In this document: piece by piece, positions 52,397 to 60,494 of the stretch
Layout: every line of letters begins with the position of its first letter
Position numbering within the stretch: position 1 is the first letter of the stretch
Assembly (NCBI GenBank): GCA_047602055.1
Contig: JASGIG010000001.1
Location: 3,100,001-3,164,000 of the forward strand
DNA: 64,000 nt
Direction of reading: 5' to 3'
Source: JAODBQ01 sp047602055
GTDB lineage: Bacteria > Actinomycetota > Acidimicrobiia > Acidimicrobiales > Ilumatobacteraceae
Notes under the pieces: model-generated
Seen by the model: the letters and a program-made list of their open reading frames with translations, nothing else
The model's database searches: none
Told to the model about the DNA's origin: nothing
Program-made: the position numbers and the translations under genes

Positions 52397-53166
52397 GGTC
52401 GGGCACCCTGCCACACCGCGCCCAGGTGGCGCACGGGTTCGTAGTCGTCGGCGGTCAAAGGGTGGAAGGCCGTGATCAACAGGGCATGGCGGTGCGCGGG
52501 CGCGAGCGCGTCGATGGCGATGGCGAACGCCCGTCGGAGGCGGGCGAGCTGCTCGTCGGTGCTGGCGGCGGTGGCGATGAGCGGCGTGCACGGGATCAGC
52601 GGACCGGTGCCGATGCGCTCGAGGCCGTCGAGCAGGTGCGGCCGATGCCGTTCGACGAGCGCGTACGTGACGGCATCGATCGCGGCGATGTCGGCCGTGG
52701 CGCCCTGGAGGGCGGCGAGGCTGTCGACGTGGGCGCCGGTGACGACCACGTCGCCGGGCCAGCAGCCGTCCAGCTCGGGGAAGGCGCGCACGAGCGACAG
52801 CCAGCCGCTGAGGCTGGCGAAGCTGTTGACGGCGGCGGTAGCCGTGGCGGGGTCGGGCCGCTCGCCAGCGCGGACGACGAGGTGGCTGCGGTAGCGCGGG
52901 CCGTCGCCGGTCGGCACGTCGTAGGCGAATGCGCCGATCAGGCGGACGACGCCGTCGAGCTCGTCGACGAGTGGCCACCCGCACGCCTGGCTGACGGCCA
53001 TCGCCGGGTCGTGCCACAGCACGTGGACGTCGGTGTCGCCGTGGGCCAACGCCGGCGGCAGGCCCGGCCCGTGTGCGTCGACGACGGCGGCCCACAGGGC
53101 GTCGGTGGCGTCGCGGATCTCGGGGAAGTCGTACATCGGCAGCGTCGCCACAGGCACGTCGTGCAT
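52393..53166 (-). CDS. PhnD/SsuA-like substrate-binding protein without signal peptide
   Basis: Predicted 257-residue periplasmic-binding-fold protein beginning MHDVPVATLPMYDFPEIRDA. The pattern (ATLPMYDFPE, SHLVVRAGERPDPATATAAV, VVTGAHVDSLAALQGATADI, AAIDAVTYALVERHRPHLLD) is that of phosphate/phosphonate-type binding proteins. It has no signal peptide and no adjacent permease or ATPase gene, so transport cannot be assumed; a cytosolic ligand-sensing role is possible. It is cotranscribed with the aminotransferase and divergent from cysteine dioxygenase. Confidence 0.75.
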   Translation of the reverse strand: MHDVPVATLPMYDFPEIRDATDALWAAVVDAHGPGLPPALAHGDTDVHVLWHDPAMAVSQACGWPLVDELDGVVRLIGAFAYDVPTGDGPRYRSHLVVRAGERPDPATATAAVNSFASLSGWLSLVRAFPELDGCWPGDVVVTGAHVDSLAALQGATADIAAIDAVTYALVERHRPHLLDGLERIGTGPLIPCTPLIATAASTDEQLARLRRAFAIAIDALAPAHRHALLITAFHPLTADDYEPVRHLGAVWQGARP

Positions 53167-53257
53167 CCTGGCGCCGAAACCGGTGGCATCGCGCGTCGGG
53201 AGGCAGTAAAGTCGACTGAAGCGATCAGATTTATAGGGATGGAAGGACGCAACTGGG

Positions 53258-53713
53258 ATGACCGCCGCCGAAGGGTCGACGACGACAGGTCGAGTGGACG
53301 ACGAGGCGCTGGCGGCGATCGCCGCCGGCCTCGCCGACGCCGACCCCGGGGCGTTCCTGACGGCGGGCTCGTGCCGCCGCTGGGCGCTGATCGCCTCCAA
53401 CGAGCTGTACTCGGCGTGGGTCATCGCCTGGCCCGCCGGGACGGGCCTCGGAATGCACGACCACGGCGGGTCGTCGGCGGCCGTGCAGGTCGTGCGCGGG
53501 ATCCTGCGCGAGCGCTACGTCGCCGAAGGTGGCGACGATGCGGGCGGGCTCGCCGTGCGCTGGCTCGACCCGGGCTCGCTGCACGTCCTGCCCGGCGACC
53601 ACCGCCACGAGGTCGTCAACGTCGGCGATGCCGAGGCCGTCTCCGTCCACGTCTACTCGCCCCCGCTCGTCGAGACCTCGTTCCGCGACGACCCCGAGAT
53701 CGATCTGCGCTGA
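53258..53713 (+). CDS. Cysteine dioxygenase-like cupin
   Basis: Predicted 151-residue iron cupin that oxidises a thiol, most likely cysteine to cysteine sulfinate. The metal site shows GLGMHDHGGSSAAVQVVRG (His-x-His) and later LPGDHRHEVVNVGDAEAVSV (third His). The length is a little short of the 160-200 usual. The ATG follows an AT-rich gap that also serves the divergent genes. Neighbours (class V aminotransferase, PhnD-like) are in keeping with sulfur amino acid use. Confidence 0.87.
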   Translation: MTAAEGSTTTGRVDDEALAAIAAGLADADPGAFLTAGSCRRWALIASNELYSAWVIAWPAGTGLGMHDHGGSSAAVQVVRGILRERYVAEGGDDAGGLAVRWLDPGSLHVLPGDHRHEVVNVGDAEAVSVHVYSPPLVETSFRDDPEIDLR

Positions 53714-53721
53714 CCGCCGAT

Positions 53722-53770
53722 CCGAGGCGCGGCGAGTGCCGAGGCGCAGCGGAGGTGGCTAGCGCGGCGG
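53722..53770 (-). repeat. Degenerate R1 intergenic repeat
   Basis: R1-like block between two convergent genes (GTGCCGAGGCGCAGCGGAGG and following). The hairpin stem is imperfect. It lies about 66 bases behind the stop of the leftward membrane protein gene, farther than in the other copies. Confidence 0.6.
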
Positions 53771-53836
53771 GCCTGGCGCCCACCGATCGCCGTGCGCACA
53801 TCTCGAATCGCGAGTCGGCGGGGATGTGGCCGGGCG

Positions 53837-55705
53837 TCAGTCGTCGGTGGGCTCGGTGCGCTTGGCGAGCTCGGCGTCGAAGGCGGCTCGGCGTTCGTCG
53901 CCGACGCCGATGCCGGCCGGGCTGACGCCGTCGCCCTGCTCGCAGCGCTGGTAGAGCAGGACGAGGGCGTTCTCGTAGTTGCCGACGAGGCAGAACTGGT
54001 CGGCGACCACCTGGTTCGGGGCGTCGCTGCCGAAGTCCGACGAGGCGTTCGGTTCGTACCACCCTGTCCAGAAGTTGGTCAGCAGCAGCCAGTCGGCCGA
54101 GGCGACGTCGGCGGCCAGCGACGAGCCCGGTTTGTCGGCGAGGCCGGGATCCATCTCGATGTAGTACGTCGCCGGTACGAGCTCGGGGAACAGGTAGTAG
54201 AAGATCGCGTCGCTGTAGATGGTCCGGCTGAGATCGGCCGGGCCGACCAGCAGGCGGTCGCCGGGCTGCGACAGGCGGGCGAGGTCGTCGATCGCCGCCT
54301 GGCTGGCCGATTGCAGCGGCTGGTTGCCGAAGTAGAAGACCCGGTCGCCGCGGGACACCTCGAACCCGCCCGGCTTGTTGCCGACGGCGATGCGCGTGTC
54401 CCACAGGTAGGAGCGGTACGTGTAGAACGGCGCGACCACGAACAGCGCCAGCGCGCTGGCCGCGCCGGCCACCAGCCAGCGGTGCCGCCCGAGCGACGGA
54501 CGGTGCCAACGGGCGGTGCCCCGGACCCACAGCTCGGCGACGACGCAGGGGATCAGCGATGCCGACACGCACGAGCCCCAGGCGAGGTGCGTGCTGTCCG
54601 GGCGCTGCATCGCCTGCGGGAGCATGCCGAGGCCGAGCAGCCCGCCGCCGAGCAGGGCGGCGAAGCGCGGTGCCGGCGAACGGCGCATCCACCACCAGGC
54701 GCAGCCGACCACGGCGAGCGCGGCGACGATCACCGCGAAGAACCAGACGAACAGCTGATGGTTGGCCGACAGCGCCGGGAAGCGCCACCACGGGGCGTCG
54801 GCCGGTCCCTCGGCGACGGCCTGCAGCGCGCCGTCGATGTGCCCCCAGCTCGGCGGGCGCGGCAGCTCGCGCCCCGGCCGCAGCTCGAACACGGGGTCGA
54901 GGACCATGCCGCGGATCGCCCTCGCCGGCCCGGCCATCACCAGGTGGACGAACGTCGGGACGAGGCCGACGAGCAGCCCGCCGAGCACCGTCAGCGACAC
55001 CCGCCGGCGTGCCGGCGATCGCCACAGGAGCCAGCCGTGGGCCAGGGCGAGGCCGACGATCAGGTCCGGCCGGTAGCCGAGGGCGAACCCGGCGAGCAGG
55101 CCGGCCGCGACGGCCGCCCGCCACCGCCAGGCGTCGCCGGCCACGCGACCGTCGGCGAGCCGGCCGGACAGATCGGCCGGAGGCCGATCATCAGGCACGG
55201 TGTGCATCGCGCGGACGCCGCACACGACGCTCCAGATCGCCAGCGCGACGCCGCCCTCCCAGGCCAGCGCCGACAGGCCGATCGGCGTCAGCACGAGCAG
55301 CGTCGCGGTCAGCGCGCACACCACGGCGAGCGAGCGTCCCCACGCCCGGGCGAGGGCGAAGATGCCGAAGATCAGGGCGACGTGCTGGAGCAGGCCGAAG
55401 ACCCGCTCGGCGCCGAGCGTGTACCCGAACAGCGTGTACCAGCCGGCGAGGACGTGCAGGGAGAACGGTCCGTAGAGGTGCAGGAAGTCGACGTTGGGCA
55501 CGTCGCCGGCCAGCAGGCGCTTGGGGAAGACGAGCATGAAGCCCTCTTCCATCGAGCTGCCGGTCGCCTTGAACAGCCCACGCACCGGGATGGCGATGAC
55601 CGCGAGCACGATCGCCACGGCGGCGACGCCCCGCCACGACGGGCGTCGCAGCGGCCCGCCGACGACCCACGGCGTCGCCACCTCCCGCTCCAGCACGGGG
55701 CGCAA
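53837..55705 (-). CDS. Polytopic membrane protein, GT-C-like
   Basis: Predicted 622-residue integral membrane protein with about ten hydrophobic helices (for example VAAVAIVLAVIAIPV, LAVVCALTATLLVLTPIGL, AAVAAGLLAGFALGYRP, VLGGLLVGLVPTFVHL, WLVAGAASALALFVVAP). The last 200 residues look extracytoplasmic (RVFYFGNQPLQSASQAAIDD, YYIEMDPGLADKPGS). Short loop FLHLYGPFSLHVLAGWYTLF after the first helix resembles GT-C glycosyltransferases of actinobacteria. A TTG at 55705 or a GTG at 55696 is the start. Function not proven. Confidence 0.75.
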   Translation of the reverse strand: MRPVLEREVATPWVVGGPLRRPSWRGVAAVAIVLAVIAIPVRGLFKATGSSMEEGFMLVFPKRLLAGDVPNVDFLHLYGPFSLHVLAGWYTLFGYTLGAERVFGLLQHVALIFGIFALARAWGRSLAVVCALTATLLVLTPIGLSALAWEGGVALAIWSVVCGVRAMHTVPDDRPPADLSGRLADGRVAGDAWRWRAAVAAGLLAGFALGYRPDLIVGLALAHGWLLWRSPARRRVSLTVLGGLLVGLVPTFVHLVMAGPARAIRGMVLDPVFELRPGRELPRPPSWGHIDGALQAVAEGPADAPWWRFPALSANHQLFVWFFAVIVAALAVVGCAWWWMRRSPAPRFAALLGGGLLGLGMLPQAMQRPDSTHLAWGSCVSASLIPCVVAELWVRGTARWHRPSLGRHRWLVAGAASALALFVVAPFYTYRSYLWDTRIAVGNKPGGFEVSRGDRVFYFGNQPLQSASQAAIDDLARLSQPGDRLLVGPADLSRTIYSDAIFYYLFPELVPATYYIEMDPGLADKPGSSLAADVASADWLLLTNFWTGWYEPNASSDFGSDAPNQVVADQFCLVGNYENALVLLYQRCEQGDGVSPAGIGVGDERRAAFDAELAKRTEPTDD

Positions 55706-55731
55706 CTCTACGGCCCCGGTACTGTCGCCAC

Positions 55732-56589
55732 ATGACGTGGACCGTGGGCCGGGCGACGATCACGCCGGTTGTGGAGACCGAGACCAAGACGTCACCGAGG
55801 TTCCTGTTCAAGGACCTCGACAAGCCGGGCGTGCTCGACATCGCCCATCGGCACCCGTGGCTCGCCGGCACGTTCGTCGACGACGACGGTTACCTGCTGC
55901 AGCGGATCCAGTGCCTCGTCGTCGACGTCGACGGCGTGCGCGTCGCCGTCGACACGTGCGTCGGCAACGACAAGGAGCGCGCCAACCCGGGTTGGGCGCA
56001 CCAGCAGCTGCCGTTCCTCGACGACATGGCCGCGGCCGGGTTCGCCCCGGAGTCGGTCGACGTCGTCGTCTGCACCCACCTGCACGTCGATCACGTCGGC
56101 TGGAACACCAGCCTCGTCGACGGCCGCTGGGTTCCGACGTTCCCGAATGCCCGCTACGTGTTCGCCGCCCCGGAGTTCGAGTACTGGCAGGCGACGGCGA
56201 TAGGTGACGGCGACGTGTTCGGCGACTCCGTGGCACCGGTCGCCGCGGCTGGGCTCGCCGACCTCGTGCCGATCGACCACCGCCTCGACGGCGCGGTCCG
56301 CTTCGACCCGACCACCGGTCACACGCCGGGCCACGTCTCGGTGGTGATCGAGTCGGCGGGGGAGCGCGCCGTGATCACCGGCGACATGATCCACACGCCG
56401 CTGCAGATCGCCGAGGTCGGCCGGTCGTCGGCGTTCGACTACGACCAGGCGGAGGCGGCCACGACGCGGGCGTCGTTCCTGGAGCGCTATGCCGACGACA
56501 CGCTGGTGATCGGCACGCACTGGGGCGGCCCCGGCGCGGCGCGCATCCGCGCCGACGGAAGCGGGTGGCGGCTCGACGCTGCCGGATAG
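55732..56589 (+). CDS. Metallo-beta-lactamase fold hydrolase (AHL lactonase-like group)
   Basis: Predicted 285-residue zinc hydrolase. The metal motif is VVVCTHLHVDHVGWN (His-x-His-x-Asp-His), later FDPTTGHTPGHVSVVIESA and AVITGDMIHTPLQIAE, and the end has VIGTHWGGPGAARIR. The order matches the cytosolic branch to which lactonases belong; the substrate is unknown. The gene is divergent from the membrane protein (26 bases) and is followed by the glycosyltransferase after 12 bases. Confidence 0.88.
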   Translation: MTWTVGRATITPVVETETKTSPRFLFKDLDKPGVLDIAHRHPWLAGTFVDDDGYLLQRIQCLVVDVDGVRVAVDTCVGNDKERANPGWAHQQLPFLDDMAAAGFAPESVDVVVCTHLHVDHVGWNTSLVDGRWVPTFPNARYVFAAPEFEYWQATAIGDGDVFGDSVAPVAAAGLADLVPIDHRLDGAVRFDPTTGHTPGHVSVVIESAGERAVITGDMIHTPLQIAEVGRSSAFDYDQAEAATTRASFLERYADDTLVIGTHWGGPGAARIRADGSGWRLDAAG

Positions 56590-56601
56590 CTTTGCCGCCT
56601 C

Positions 56602-57765
56602 ATGGGCGAGCCTTCGATCGACCAGCTCGCCGCGGAGATGATCGACGCGGGCGTGCGCAGGGTGCACGTGCTGGCCTGGCGCGATCTCGACGACCCTGAC
56701 GCCGGCGGTTCCGAGGAGCACGCCGACCAGTTCATGCGCCGCGCCGCGGCGGCGGGGCTGGAGATCACCCATCGCACCTCGGCGGCGGTCGGTCAGCCGG
56801 CGACGGCGACGCGCAACGGCTACCAGGTCGTGCGCCGCGGCAGCCGCTACACGGTGTTCCCGCGCACGTTCGCCAGCGAGATGGCCGGTCGGATGGGCCG
56901 CTTCGACGCGATGGTCGAGGTGTGGAACGGCGTGCCGTGGCTGACGCCGGTGTGGACCCGCAAGCCGCGGATCACGTTCCTTCACCACGTTCACGGGCCG
57001 ATGTGGGACCAGCTGCTGCCCGGACCGTTCGCCACGCTCGGCCGGGTGATGGAGACGCGGCTGGCCCCGCCGCTGTACCGGCGCGGCCTGACCGTGACGC
57101 CGAGCGAGGCGACCCGCCAGGAGCTGCTCGGCCTCGGCTTCCATGCCGATCGGGTGCTCGCCGTCAACAACGGCGTCGACGACGTGTTCACGCCGGGCGG
57201 GATGCGCTGCCACGAACCGCTGGTCGTCAGCGTCGGGCGGCTGGCGCCGGTGAAGCGCCACGCCGAGCTGGTCGACGCGGCGGCGATCGCCAAGGCCCGC
57301 GTGCCCGGCCTGCGGCTGGTGATCGTCGGCGACGGGCCGATGGAGGGGCCGGTGCGCGAGCGGATCGCGGCCCACGGCGCGGAGGAGTGGGTGACGCTGA
57401 CCGGGCACCTGCCACGTGAGCGGCTCGTCGACTTCTACCGGCGGGCGTGGCTGGTGACGAGCGCCTCGCTCGCCGAGGGCTGGGGGCTGACGATCACCGA
57501 GGCCGCGGCGTGCGGCACGCCGGCCGTCGCCACCGACGTGACCGGCCACCACAGCAGCGTGATCGACGGGGTCACGGGGGTGCTCGCGCCGCTGCCGGCG
57601 CTCGGCGACGCGATCGCCGACGTCCTCCTCGACGACGAGCGGCGCGACGCGCTGGCGACCGCCGCGCTGACTCGCGCCCGGACGCTGACGTGGGAATCGT
57701 CGGCCCGCGGCGTCCTCGCCGCGCTCCACAGCCAGGTGATGGCCGCTCAGCGTCGGGGTCGCTGA
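56602..57765 (+). CDS. Glycosyltransferase family 4
   Basis: Predicted 387-residue retaining GT-B glycosyltransferase. The N-terminal domain has RRVHVLAWRDLDDPDAGGSE and RFDAMVEVWNGVPWLTPVW; the C-terminal domain has LVVSVGRLAPVKRHAELVDA, LVIVGDGPMEGPVRERIAAH, VTLTGHLPRERLVDFYRRA and LAEGWGLTITEAAACGTPAV, the EX7E region for the nucleotide sugar. The acceptor is not known. It runs downstream of the metallo-hydrolase, and its end overlaps the C-terminal extension of the antitoxin gene. Confidence 0.92.
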   Translation: MGEPSIDQLAAEMIDAGVRRVHVLAWRDLDDPDAGGSEEHADQFMRRAAAAGLEITHRTSAAVGQPATATRNGYQVVRRGSRYTVFPRTFASEMAGRMGRFDAMVEVWNGVPWLTPVWTRKPRITFLHHVHGPMWDQLLPGPFATLGRVMETRLAPPLYRRGLTVTPSEATRQELLGLGFHADRVLAVNNGVDDVFTPGGMRCHEPLVVSVGRLAPVKRHAELVDAAAIAKARVPGLRLVIVGDGPMEGPVRERIAAHGAEEWVTLTGHLPRERLVDFYRRAWLVTSASLAEGWGLTITEAAACGTPAVATDVTGHHSSVIDGVTGVLAPLPALGDAIADVLLDDERRDALATAALTRARTLTWESSARGVLAALHSQVMAAQRRGR

Positions 57766-58241
57766 CCTTCGGGCTTGGAGCGATGAGCACCACGTACACG
57801 GGGTGCCGTTGCGTCCAGCGAATGTCGTTGAGCAGGCACTTCGCGTACTGTTCCGTCCAGCGGGAGCCGTCTCGTCCAGCTGGTGACGGCACGTTGGTTA
57901 GACCGTTGGTTAGACATCGTCACGCTGGGCTGGGGGGCTGAGGCGACCGTGTGCAACTCGAAACGAAGCCCGAGCGCGGTGGTCACCTTGAGGATCGTGG
58001 ACCAGGTCGGGTTGCCGTCCGCGGAGAGCGCTTTGTAGAGCCCGTCGCGGCTCATGCCAACGCGGCGCGCGAGTTCGCTCATGTTCTGCGTGCGGGCGAT
58101 CGCCCCGAGGGCACGCGGAACCGCGGAGGGATCGTCGGCCGACTCTGCGATCGCGAGTTCCAGGTAGCCGGCAACGTCGTCGAGGTCGACGAGGTAGTCG
58201 GCCACGTCGAAAGGCTTGTACTTGTCACTCTTGACGCTCAT
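57747..58241 (-). CDS. HigA-type addiction module antidote, with read-through tail
   Basis: Predicted 164-residue protein. The first about 100 residues are a typical antidote: KPFDVADYLVDLDDVAGYLE, AESADDPSAVPRALGAIART, ELARRVGMSRDGLYKALSAD and GNPTWSTILKVTTALGLRF, the helix-turn-helix. The remaining 60 residues (SNQRSNQRAV and following) are basic, look non-coding and overlap the glycosyltransferase end, so the original stop was probably lost. It lies downstream of the toxin gene, overlapping it by 17 bases. Confidence 0.82.
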   Translation of the reverse strand: MSVKSDKYKPFDVADYLVDLDDVAGYLELAIAESADDPSAVPRALGAIARTQNMSELARRVGMSRDGLYKALSADGNPTWSTILKVTTALGLRFELHTVASAPQPSVTMSNQRSNQRAVTSWTRRLPLDGTVREVPAQRHSLDATAPRVRGAHRSKPEGQRPRR

Positions 58242-58527
58242 CGCTTGACTCCTTCATGTCCGCGCGCCACTCGTTCGCCAACCTCTGCGCCTCGTCGATG
58301 TCCTTCTGCTGGGTTGACTTGTCGCCGCCGCACAGCAGCAGGATCAGCACGTCGCCGTCGTGGATGTACGAGACCCGGTAGCCGGGACCGACGTCCAGGC
58401 GAAGCTCCGACACGCCGTTTCCGACCTGCTTGACATGTGCGTGGAACAGCTCACCGAGCTGGTCGGCATGAGCGACGACCTCGCCGGCCTCGTTGACCGC
58501 GGCCCCAACGGCCCGGGTACACGTCAA
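58225..58527 (-). CDS. RelE/HigB-type toxin with damaged N-terminus
   Basis: The C-terminal two thirds is a clear addiction-module killer: GVSELRLDVGPGYRVSYI, then DVLILLLCGGDKSTQQKDID and EAQRLANEW. The usual N-terminal strand and helix of these ribosome-dependent nucleases are not present. The frame begins at a TTG inside sequence shared with the integrase fragment on the other strand. The junction near 58510 suggests that the start was removed by recombination. Confidence 0.75.
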   Translation of the reverse strand: MTCTRAVGAAVNEAGEVVAHADQLGELFHAHVKQVGNGVSELRLDVGPGYRVSYIHDGDVLILLLCGGDKSTQQKDIDEAQRLANEWRADMKESSDERQE

Positions 58528-58990
58528 CGAGTTCGCGTTTCACGGACCGCGAGCCGACTACTGGCTGCCGACGGCGCAAGGCACGACCCGCCCGAGCACC
58601 TGGGATGCGTACCGGCGGGCAATCGACTTGCACGTGCTCGGGGAAGCTGGCGCGATCCCGCTGCAGAAGCTCTCCGCTCACGATCTCGATCGGTACGACG
58701 CGCAGATGCGACGGGCGGGCCGGGTCGATGGCGCGGGCGGGTTGTCCGCCAAGACAGTGCGGAACATCCACAACATGCTGCACGAGGCACTGCATGACGC
58801 CGAGCGCAAGCAACTCGTCACGCGCAATGTCGCAACGAGCGCCCACCCACTTCGACATGACCGTTGAGTGCTCGACGAATCGCAGACGTGGACGCCGGCG
58901 CAGGTCCGCACTGTCGCCCGCCAGGGGAGTTGCGGAACGATGACAACCGAGCCCGGTGTTGACAAGCGCGTCGACCTCGCGATGACAGAT
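58510..58990 (+). pseudogene. Integrase fragment
   Basis: Piece of a tyrosine integrase: the core-binding domain GTTRPSTWDAYRRAIDLHVL, LSAHDLDRYDAQMRRAGR and LSAKTVRNIHNMLHEALHDA reads to about 58867 and breaks. The following sequence contains DESQTWTPAQVRTVARQ in another frame, which looks like the next part, but the catalytic domain is absent. It is flanked by the truncated toxin on the left and a tRNA fragment on the right, so it is a relic of an element. Confidence 0.78.
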
Positions 58991-59027
58991 TGATGACACC
59001 GGGCCCGTCCCGGACCCCCGGAACGGA

Positions 59028-59065
59028 GAAAGCCCTGGCGGATCTTGCGATCTACCAGGGCTTTC
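59028..59065. terminator. Strong hairpin terminator
   Basis: GAAAGCCCTGG at 59028-59038 pairs with CCAGGGCTTTC at 59055-59065. It lies 5 bases beyond the 3' end of the tRNA-like fragment on the minus strand and would terminate transcription from it. Confidence 0.85.
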
Positions 59066-59069
59066 CTGA

Positions 59070-59116
59070 GTGGCGGGGGCAGGATTTGAACCTGCGACCT
59101 TCGGCTTGGAGTCCGA
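59070..59116 (-). other. 3' half of a tRNA gene (fragment)
   Basis: Read on the minus strand the fragment ends with GCAGGTTCAAATCCTGC (T arm) followed by the acceptor 3' strand CCCCGCC, and begins with a damaged anticodon arm (TCGGACTCCAAGCCGA), which would contain a CCA anticodon but has a stem one base short. No D arm or acceptor 5' strand lies upstream. It is not a functional tRNA and probably marks an old attachment site. Confidence 0.65.
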
Positions 59117-59120
59117 CGTG

Positions 59121-59171
59121 TGCGATGGAGTGCCTCACGCGCGACGGGGGCGCGAGATCCACTCCATCGCA
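59121..59171. terminator. Long inverted repeat behind the CoA transferase gene
   Basis: TGCGATGGAGTG at 59121-59132 and CACTCCATCGCA at 59160-59171 form a perfect 12-base stem with a 27-base loop. It lies 40 bases beyond the stop of the leftward gene at 59211 and could be its terminator. No T run follows, so a protein-binding site is also possible. Confidence 0.5.
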
Positions 59172-59210
59172 CCGCTGACACTCCAACCGCGCGGCTGGCA
59201 CTCCAAGGGA

Positions 59211-60377
59211 TCAGGGGGCGAGCGTGTCCTGGTGCTCGCCCAGCTGGGGGGCGCGGGCGCTGATCCGCCACGGGGTGCCGTGGAACAGGTACGGGGCGCC
59301 GGCGTACGTGTACGAGCGGCCGAGCTCGGGGTGCTCCACCTGCGTCGGCCAGCCGCGGGCGACGAGGTGCGGGTCGTCGAACAGGTCGTCAGGTGAGTAG
59401 ACGACGCCGGCGGTGATGCCGCGCCGCTGGGCGCTGACGAAGTACTCGTAGGCGGGGATCCTCCCGGCGACGAACTCCTGGGCCTCGCGGACCGACATCA
59501 CCACCTGCAGGACGACCGGGTCGTCGCGCAGCGTCTGGCCGTTGATCTCGATGCCTTCGGCACCCATCTCCAAGAACGTGGTCAGCTCGAACCCGTCGCG
59601 CAGGCCGAGGTCGTCGAGCCAGTCGAGGATCGCCGTGAACTCCGCGGGCTTGCGGGCGATGATCCCGGCGTTGACGTAGCGGCCGTCGGCGCACGCCAGT
59701 TGCGTCGGCATGCTCGGCTGCTCACCGGCGTGGCGCCCGGTCTGGCGCTGCGGGATCGACTGGCAGGCCAGCCAGCCGTACGTGCCGACCTCGTTCGTCA
59801 CGTTCGCCGCGGCGAGCGCGTCGACGTCGACGTGCTGGCCGCGCCCGGACGCCTCGCGCTCGAGGACGGCGACGAGCGTGGCGATCACCGCCCAGTGCGA
59901 GGCGATGTGCAGTCCCTGGTTGCCGCCGCCGCGCACCGGTGGCAGCGAGTGGTCGTCGTAGCCACACATCCACACCGGCCCGCCCTCGGCGAGCAGGGTG
60001 AGGTCGACGGCGTTGTCGGGGGCAAGGACCGACACGGTGATCAGCCGGTCGTCGTCGTCGGCGAGCGCTGCCCGGTCGAGCGTCTCGGCGGCGAGCACGA
60101 CGTCGGCGCCGAGCGCGAGCGAGGTCAGCTGCTCGCGCCCGACGTCGGTCGAGCGGTCGATGACGACGCTGTGCTTGGAGGTGTTGTAGTGCCACCACCA
60201 CAGGCTGCGCTCCGGGCCGGGGACGTCGTCCAGGAACGGCTCGAAGCGCCGCTGCGCGCTACCGCCCGGTGGCTCGACGACCACCACGTCGGCACCGAGA
60301 TCGCCGAGCAGCTTGCCCGCCCATGCGCACAGCGGATCGCTCAGCTCGACCACCCGCAGTCCTGTCAACGGCCCCAT
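59211..60377 (-). CDS. CaiB/BaiF-family CoA transferase
   Basis: Family III CoA transferase of 388 residues. The N-terminus has LTGLRVVELSDPLCAWAGKL and LGDLGADVVVVEPPGGSAQR, then YNTSKHSVVIDRS, and the middle has ANVTNEVGTYGWLACQS and QLACADGRYVNAGIIARKPA. The catalytic Asp expected in this fold is not in its usual surroundings, so an active transferase is likely but not certain. The ATG at 60375-60377 starts MGPLTGLRVV. It forms a leftward cluster with the frameshifted second transferase. Confidence 0.88.
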   Translation of the reverse strand: MGPLTGLRVVELSDPLCAWAGKLLGDLGADVVVVEPPGGSAQRRFEPFLDDVPGPERSLWWWHYNTSKHSVVIDRSTDVGREQLTSLALGADVVLAAETLDRAALADDDDRLITVSVLAPDNAVDLTLLAEGGPVWMCGYDDHSLPPVRGGGNQGLHIASHWAVIATLVAVLEREASGRGQHVDVDALAAANVTNEVGTYGWLACQSIPQRQTGRHAGEQPSMPTQLACADGRYVNAGIIARKPAEFTAILDWLDDLGLRDGFELTTFLEMGAEGIEINGQTLRDDPVVLQVVMSVREAQEFVAGRIPAYEYFVSAQRRGITAGVVYSPDDLFDDPHLVARGWPTQVEHPELGRSYTYAGAPYLFHGTPWRISARAPQLGEHQDTLAP

Positions 60378-60402
60378 CAGCGGCACCGCTGGTCCGAGAT
60401 GA

Positions 60403-60480
60403 GGCGAGCGCCGAAGCGCAGCGGAGGCGGCGGGCACGGCGGGCGCAGGGAGCAGCTCGGCTGCGACCGGAGCACGAACA
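60403..60480 (-). repeat. R1 intergenic repeat
   Basis: Well-kept R1 copy between two leftward CoA transferase genes, 15 bases behind the stop of the upstream one and in the standard orientation. It contains GCGCCGAAGCGC and GCAGCTCGGCTGC, both hairpins. The second differs from the consensus only in the loop. Confidence 0.8.
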
Positions 60481-60494
60481 TGACGGTCCCCATG

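Noticed and set aside
53233..53650. Minus-strand frame opposite cysteine dioxygenase
   Set aside because: Open only because of high GC; the plus frame carries the cupin metal motif.
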